The notes below the pieces were generated by a model. That model made no database searches. It saw only the letters and a program-made list of their open reading frames with translations, and had not been told where the DNA came from. A stretch of 64,000 nucleotides of DNA from Zonotrichia leucophrys gambelii (taxonomy: Eukaryota; Chordata; Aves; Passeriformes; Passerellidae). The stretch lies in contig NC_088171.1 in the NCBI RefSeq assembly GCF_028769735.1, positions 92,860,912 through 92,924,911 on the forward strand, in the 5' to 3' direction. Of the stretch, positions 62,040 to 64,000 are shown in pieces (position 1 is the first letter of the stretch; every line of letters begins with the position of its first letter). The position numbers and the translations under genes are program-made.

Positions 62040-64000
62040 ACACTTCTAGTAAGTAGGTGGCTTCTGTGCAGAGCTCTTCTCCATTGCTCTTGCCAAGATG
62101 AATAGTGCTGTCCCACTCTTTCCTGCCCAGCGTTTTACTGGTGGAGAACTGCATGTTCCAAAAGGTGATTTATTAGCCTGCTAAACAACAGAGCCAAATG
62201 CTGTAGAGATCCTGCTGTCAGCATCCAGCATGGTAGCTAGAGGAAGGTTTGTTCTCTCGTTTAATCTCAATGATCGCTACTGATGTGAGTCATGTTTCCC
62301 ACACTGTCACTGATTCCTCACCTGTGTGATGTCTAAAAGGGGATTTTAGACACCATCTCCTGCCCCAATTACTCACACAGAGCTAGCACCCTTCTGCACA
62401 GACAGATACAGTAATTAGACATGTGTCACACCTCAGGCTTTAAATACTGCTCCAATCTTCTTGCATGCAGGAATTTCTGAAACAACCTTGGATTTTCCAA
62501 GGGTGCAACACAACCACGGCAAATTCTGGCTGGCACACATTTTGGCCTTGAAAGTGATTTTTTATTTATTTGCTTGGGGTTTTTAAGCCCTTAAGGAGTA
62601 CAGTTTCTTTTAGGCAAGTACATGTAAAAGCAGGAAAGCAACAGTCAGTGCCAGCCTGACTCGCACAGAGAGACAAGATCTTTAAAATAGTATTTCCGCT
62701 CCTTTTGAGGCTACAGTCTGTGGTTTCATCTGAGGTACCTGTGTGGCAACCCATTCAAATGAGCCCACAGAGAGTCTTGTATGTTAAAAGGAAAGAGGAA
62801 TTTCCAGTGGAAAATGTGATTGAACGGAGAGATGTTCACTTGGACAATCTCTTACCAAAGCTCAGCAACTAACTAGTGTTATCTGCCAGTCTCTTTTTCC
62901 ATGCCATGAGGCACTCTGTCTTTACTGCTTACATCAATTAGAACTCATAATGTCATTACTGGGCACATCAAAGCACCATGCCTCCCTTCAGAAAGGCTCA
63001 TAAGTCTGCCCACTCACATTGTGGTCTGCAAGTAACTATGAATCCCCCGGCAGTTAGTGGCATGTTTCACACCTCAGGTCTGGGCTCTGAGCACTGTTTT
63101 CAGGCTCTTATAGCCCTGACAATTAGATACCATTCCTTAGGAACCCTCAGGCTTAGTCAAACATTCTCTTTTTTTCATACTAATAAGAACTACTTTTAGA
63201 ACACGATGCTCACAATTTAGAATATAATTAAGAAAATAACCCATCTATTAACTGAATATTTCAGGACTGAGGTAATAGTAGAGGACAGCGTAAGTACATA
63301 TGCATCTACAGATTTCAAAATAAATTTTCCTAAAAATTTGCATGTGGGATTTTTAGTGTCCCATGGAACTTGTATGTGCATGTATAATATCAGAATCACA
63401 AGGATGTCTTGTAAGCATCAAGCTCTTTTCTGGCTACAGGTACTAATTATAACAATCACTGAATTTGTCAACATGCCACTGATGCTTAAGGGAAATGTCA
63501 GAGGAGACAGGGCCAATTTGAAAAGGACAGAGGGAATGGAAATATTATGGTTTGGGGTTTGGGTTTTTTGTTTGGGTTTTTTTCAGACAAGTGTCATACT
63601 ATTGCTCTTGGCTTCACTTCTGTATCCTGGTTAGTTTTCTGATCTCCTGACTGTGTGTCAGGGTGCCAGAGACATCACAACAGAAGTGACAAGAATGTGT
63701 AACTGGAGAGGAAGTCAGCAGCGGTCCCAACTTAAATGTTGCTTATCTTCAGCCTGAGTCTACAGTTGGTGAAATTATTCAGGAAAACGCAGTGAAGGGA
63801 TAGAAGTGAGAGGTCAGTGCTCAATGTCTTCTATGTATCTTGTCTTCGGGGACTGAGGAATCTCTGCCTGTTTGCCTTCAACTTCCATGCACAGCAGGGC
63901 CAGTCTTAAGCACAGAAGACACAGCTGTCTTGGGCAGCAGGCTGAGAACCAACCACAGCCCTGATGCCTGCTCTGTACCCTGGAGCTGCTGAGAGCCACG

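Larger units (their letters stand above)
60311..64000. other. Noncoding sequence, no gene recognised
   Basis: Open frames are under 100 codons and unlike known proteins. An 11-bp inverted repeat lies at 60,457-60,485, an exact 32-bp tandem duplication at 61,976-62,039, and a G/T-rich low-complexity stretch at 63,548-63,583. The part at 60.55-61.1 kb is AT-rich. No other element is clear. Confidence 0.5.

Noticed and set aside
63548..63583. TTTGGG-like run as an interstitial telomere repeat
   Set aside because: The units are irregular G/T runs and not the vertebrate TTAGGG hexamer.

Overview
This window looks like noncoding DNA from a bird nuclear genome. The strongest evidence is a set of CR1 (chicken repeat 1) LINE 3' ends. 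They carry the typical 'ttggaa..agatgat..' block and the ATTCTATG/ATTCTGTG-type tail, and they lie in both orientations. A second clue is an LTR of a type I recognise from avian endogenous retroviruses. A songbird is plausible because of that LTR type, but the sequence does not prove it. I found no protein-coding exon, rRNA or intact tRNA that I can defend. All open frames are short, overlap each other, match no family I recognise, or read through simple repeats. The window is best described as a gene desert or the inside of a very long intron.

Layout. 1-13.9 kb: AT-rich single-copy DNA with one decayed CR1 tail (about 1.33-1.5 kb), a perfect 41-bp palindrome (7,525-7,565) and some shorter hairpins. 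13.9-14.8 kb: an antisense solo-LTR-like element interrupted by a CR1 insertion. 19.95-20.28 kb: a 330-bp CCTT/TTCC tetranucleotide tract, followed by a CR1 tail. 21.8-22.05 kb: two strong hairpins close together, one of them a perfect 61-bp palindrome. 24.2-24.9 kb: a CR1 tail and an (AC)n microsatellite inside repeat-like sequence. 35.6 kb: a decayed CR1. 39.0-40.3 kb: a block with strong pyrimidine bias on the + strand, possibly a very old LINE. 42.8-43.5 kb: an A-rich tract, then the only CpG-dense patch in the window, then CR1 tails. 47.7, 49.2 and 52.0-52.5 kb: more CR1 fragments. 52.7 kb: a tRNA-like fragment. 58.2-60.3 kb: a long antisense CR1 copy that retains pieces of its reverse transcriptase and probably its endonuclease.

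No genes work together here. The history that can be read is one of transposon insertion and decay, small tandem duplications, and short inverted duplications of the kind produced by replication template switching. The items most worth checking are the cluster of perfect palindromes, the isolated CpG-dense patch, the CR1-in-LTR nesting and the pyrimidine-biased block. I did not find a convincing new biological system.
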